This document shows, piece after piece, positions 62,136-64,000 of a DNA stretch of 64,000 bases. Both the position numbers and the translations under genes were made by a program. How positions within the stretch are numbered: the first letter of the stretch is position 1; every line of letters starts with the position of its first letter. The stretch comes from Rhodoferax sp. TS-BS-61-7. GTDB taxonomy: Bacteria; Pseudomonadota; Gammaproteobacteria; Burkholderiales; Burkholderiaceae_C. Location: contig NZ_PTQY01000003.1 of the NCBI RefSeq assembly GCF_002943465.1, positions 310,001 to 374,000 of the forward strand, written 5' to 3'. The notes beneath the pieces were generated by a model. It saw only the letters and a program-made list of their open reading frames with translations, was not told the origin of the DNA and did no database searches.

Positions 62136-63503
62136 TTGAAACACGGATTGATCCAAGCCGTTGAGACCTGTCTTGTCTTCGCACGCGACCTGACAGAACG
62201 CCACCCCAAACGCATTACAGCCGTCGTGGCAGCCCTGTTGGTGGGCGGTACCGGCGCCACTTTTGCGGTCGCCAACCTGGCGCCCGATGCGGCCGACCTG
62301 CCTGTGCGCACCGTGGTCGAATCCATCCCTCTGCAAACCAGCGAATCCAACGTGACGCTGACCGCATTTCCTGCCATTCCGCTGTACCGGTCCGAGGTCA
62401 CGCGCTCTACCGACACTGCGGATAGCCTGCTCAAGCGCCTGGGGGTGTTTGATGCGGCCGCGGCGGCGTTTCTGCGTTCGAATAGCCAGGTGCAGCAGGT
62501 GCTGCTGGGCCGTGCCGGCCGCAATGTCACGGCAGAAGTAGACAGCCAGCAGTCGCTGCTGGGCCTGACCGCCCGCTGGAGCCCGCTGGACGACGGCACC
62601 TTCAAGCGCCTGAGCATCCGTAAAAATGGCATAGGCTTCACAGCCCAGCTGGAAACCCTGCCCCTGGTGGCCTCCACCCGCTTGGGCGGCGGCACCATCC
62701 AGACTTCTTTGTTTGCCGCCACCGACGACGCCCGCCTGCCCGATGCCATTGGCGTGCAACTGGCCGAAATCTTCTCGGGTGACATCGACTTCCACCGCGC
62801 ACTGCGCAAAGGCGACCGCTTCTCGGTGGTCTACGAAACCCTGGAAGGCGACGGCGAACCTTTGCGTTCCGGCCGCGTGCTGAGTGCCGAGTTTGTCAAT
62901 GCTGGCAAGGCCCACCAAGCCATGTGGTTCCGCGAACCCACAGCCTCTGGCGCCGCTCCCAAGGGCGGTTATTACACGCTGGAAGGGGACAGCCTGCGCC
63001 GTGCATTCCTGGCCTCACCGATGGAGTTTTCGCGCGTGAGCAGCGGCTTCAAGATGCGATTTCACCCCATCCTGCAAAAATGGCGCGCCCACCTGGGCGT
63101 GGACTACGCCGCCGCTACCGGCACGCCGGTCCGCACGGTGGCCGATGGCGTGGTGGATTTTGCGGGCGTGCAAAACGGCTTTGGCAATGTTGTGATGGTC
63201 AAACACCGCAACAACCAGACCACCGTGTACGCCCACCTGAGCCGCATTGGGGTCAAAAAAGGCCAGAGCGTCAACCAGGGCCAGAACATTGGCGCGGTGG
63301 GCTCCACAGGCTGGGCCACCGGGCCACATCTGCATTTTGAATTCCGCGTCAACGGCGTGCACCACGACCCACTGACCATTGCCCGCCAAAGCGAGTCGGT
63401 CCCCGTCACCGCATCCGCCAAGCCCCTTTTCGACCGGGCAGCGGCCGAAGTCCGTGCCCAGCTCACTGCCGCAGCCCAGGTCAGCCTGGCCAGCGCAGAG
63501 TAA
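62136..63503 (+). CDS. M23-family murein endopeptidase
   Basis: A ~455-residue membrane-anchored periplasmic peptidase of the MepM/YebA type. One N-terminal span (ITAVVAALLVGGTGATFAVA) is followed by a LysM-like/OapA-type region (STDTADSLLKRLGV) and the SpoIIIE-like linker. The LytM domain has zinc ligands in FHPILQKWRAHLGVDYAA and GPHLHFEF. All HxxxD and HxH ligands are present, so it is likely active on peptide crosslinks. The TTG at 62136 has a GGAG site 9 bp upstream; the frame is open from 62076. It is followed 9 bp later by anmK. Confidence 0.92.
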   Translation: MKHGLIQAVETCLVFARDLTERHPKRITAVVAALLVGGTGATFAVANLAPDAADLPVRTVVESIPLQTSESNVTLTAFPAIPLYRSEVTRSTDTADSLLKRLGVFDAAAAAFLRSNSQVQQVLLGRAGRNVTAEVDSQQSLLGLTARWSPLDDGTFKRLSIRKNGIGFTAQLETLPLVASTRLGGGTIQTSLFAATDDARLPDAIGVQLAEIFSGDIDFHRALRKGDRFSVVYETLEGDGEPLRSGRVLSAEFVNAGKAHQAMWFREPTASGAAPKGGYYTLEGDSLRRAFLASPMEFSRVSSGFKMRFHPILQKWRAHLGVDYAAATGTPVRTVADGVVDFAGVQNGFGNVVMVKHRNNQTTVYAHLSRIGVKKGQSVNQGQNIGAVGSTGWATGPHLHFEFRVNGVHHDPLTIARQSESVPVTASAKPLFDRAAAEVRAQLTAAAQVSLASAE

Positions 63504-63512
63504 AACCACCCA

Positions 63513-64000
63513 GTGTCTGAGCTGTACATCGGACTGATGTCCGGCACGTCGCTGGACGGCGTGGACGGCGTGCTGGCCGACTTTGCCAACGGACAGATGC
63601 GTGTGGTGCACCACAGCAACGCCCCATTCCCCCCAGATTTGCGCGCAGAACTGTTGGCGCTGAACCGTGACGGCCCCAACGAGCTGCACCGTTCCGCCTT
63701 GGCCGGCAACGCCTTGGTACGAAGTTACTCCGGTGTGGTGCAGGCCTTGCTGGCACACACGCTCACCCCCGCCCATGCGGTACGCGCCATCGGTGCCCAC
63801 GGACAAACCGTGCGCCACCGCCCCCAGGAGTTCGACGGCACCGGCTACACCCTTCAACTCAACCAGCCGGCCTTGCTTGCCGAGTTGTGCGGCATTGACG
63901 TGGTGGCCGACTTCCGCAGCCGGGATGTCGCCGCAGGTGGCCAGGGTGCTCCGCTGGTGCCGCCTTTTCACCAGGCTTTTTTTGGGCGCCCCGACGCAAC
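63513..64000 (+). CDS. anmK: Anhydro-N-acetylmuramic acid kinase, 5' part (runs off the window)
   Basis: The first 162 codons of AnmK, which converts 1,6-anhydro-MurNAc to MurNAc-6-phosphate in peptidoglycan recycling. It starts at GTG 63513 (SELYIGLMSGTSLDGVDGVL), the family's ATP-binding signature. IGAHGQTVRHRP and the catalytic-Asp region VVADFRSRDVAAGGQGAPLVPPFH follow. It probably shares a transcript with the M23 peptidase, joining cell-wall cleavage and recycling. Confidence 0.95.
   Translation, partial: MSELYIGLMSGTSLDGVDGVLADFANGQMRVVHHSNAPFPPDLRAELLALNRDGPNELHRSALAGNALVRSYSGVVQALLAHTLTPAHAVRAIGAHGQTVRHRPQEFDGTGYTLQLNQPALLAELCGIDVVADFRSRDVAAGGQGAPLVPPFHQAFFGRPDA

Overview
The window looks like a chromosomal segment of a Comamonadaceae bacterium (Betaproteobacteria, Burkholderiales), most like Rhodoferax and its relatives. 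This rests on high GC, Burkholderiales-type protein sequences (Coq7, porin, DUF4148 proteins, BacA-like ABC exporter) and a short dispersed repeat of a type I associate with this family. The genus is an inference. No rRNA, tRNA, CRISPR array, IS transposase or integrase was seen.

Layout. 1-3.4 kb: 5' part of a porin gene, coq7, an OsmC-like gene and ilvA. 3.4-18.1 kb: a type II secretion (T2SS) locus, with gspC facing away from gspGHIJKLMNDE and gspF standing alone 3.9 kb further on. A LysR/DUF4148 module and a secreted lipase with its foldase (a likely T2SS client) sit between gspE and gspF. 18.1-26.2 kb: 5'-nucleotidase, BacA-like ABC exporter, queC, a DUF4139 protein and glmS. 26.3-34.4 kb: an Lrp/AsnC regulator with a palindrome over its own start codon, a second LysR/small-secreted-protein module, a sensorless kinase, glmU, a DUF6279 lipoprotein, a TfoX-like protein, formyl-THF cyclo-ligase and a lytic transglycosylase. 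34.5-38.7 kb: GST, cca and an OmpR/TctE-type two-component pair. 38.7-40.15 kb: a lower-GC patch of small orphan genes. 40.2-47.2 kb: a glucose/mannose-type ABC importer with two tandem binding-protein paralogues, a ROK sugar kinase and a cupin. 47.4-55.4 kb: a degenerate J-domain protein, a MidA-like methyltransferase, then a plus-strand run: pteridine-reductase-like SDR, two FolB/FolX paralogues, ttcA, a DUF4136 lipoprotein, a histidine phosphatase, a membrane protein and a fusion of an AGMO-like fatty-acid hydroxylase with a YhhN lysoplasmalogenase. 55.4-64 kb: ruvB and ruvA split by an antisense alpha-carbonic anhydrase, ybeZ/ybeY, a pair of MITE-like elements, dtd, tyrS, an M23 peptidase and the start of anmK.

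The most interesting signals are three. First, a ~50-65 bp repeat occurs about 12 times. Seven copies are read in the same sense frame inside genes, including one that forms the secretin signal peptide and two in cca; four others abut gene 3' ends and two of these supply the stop codon. Second, two putative ether-lipid-cleaving activities are fused downstream of tetrahydropterin-type genes. Third, two LysR/secreted-protein modules carry the same ~55-bp intergenic box at the same distance from the regulator start.
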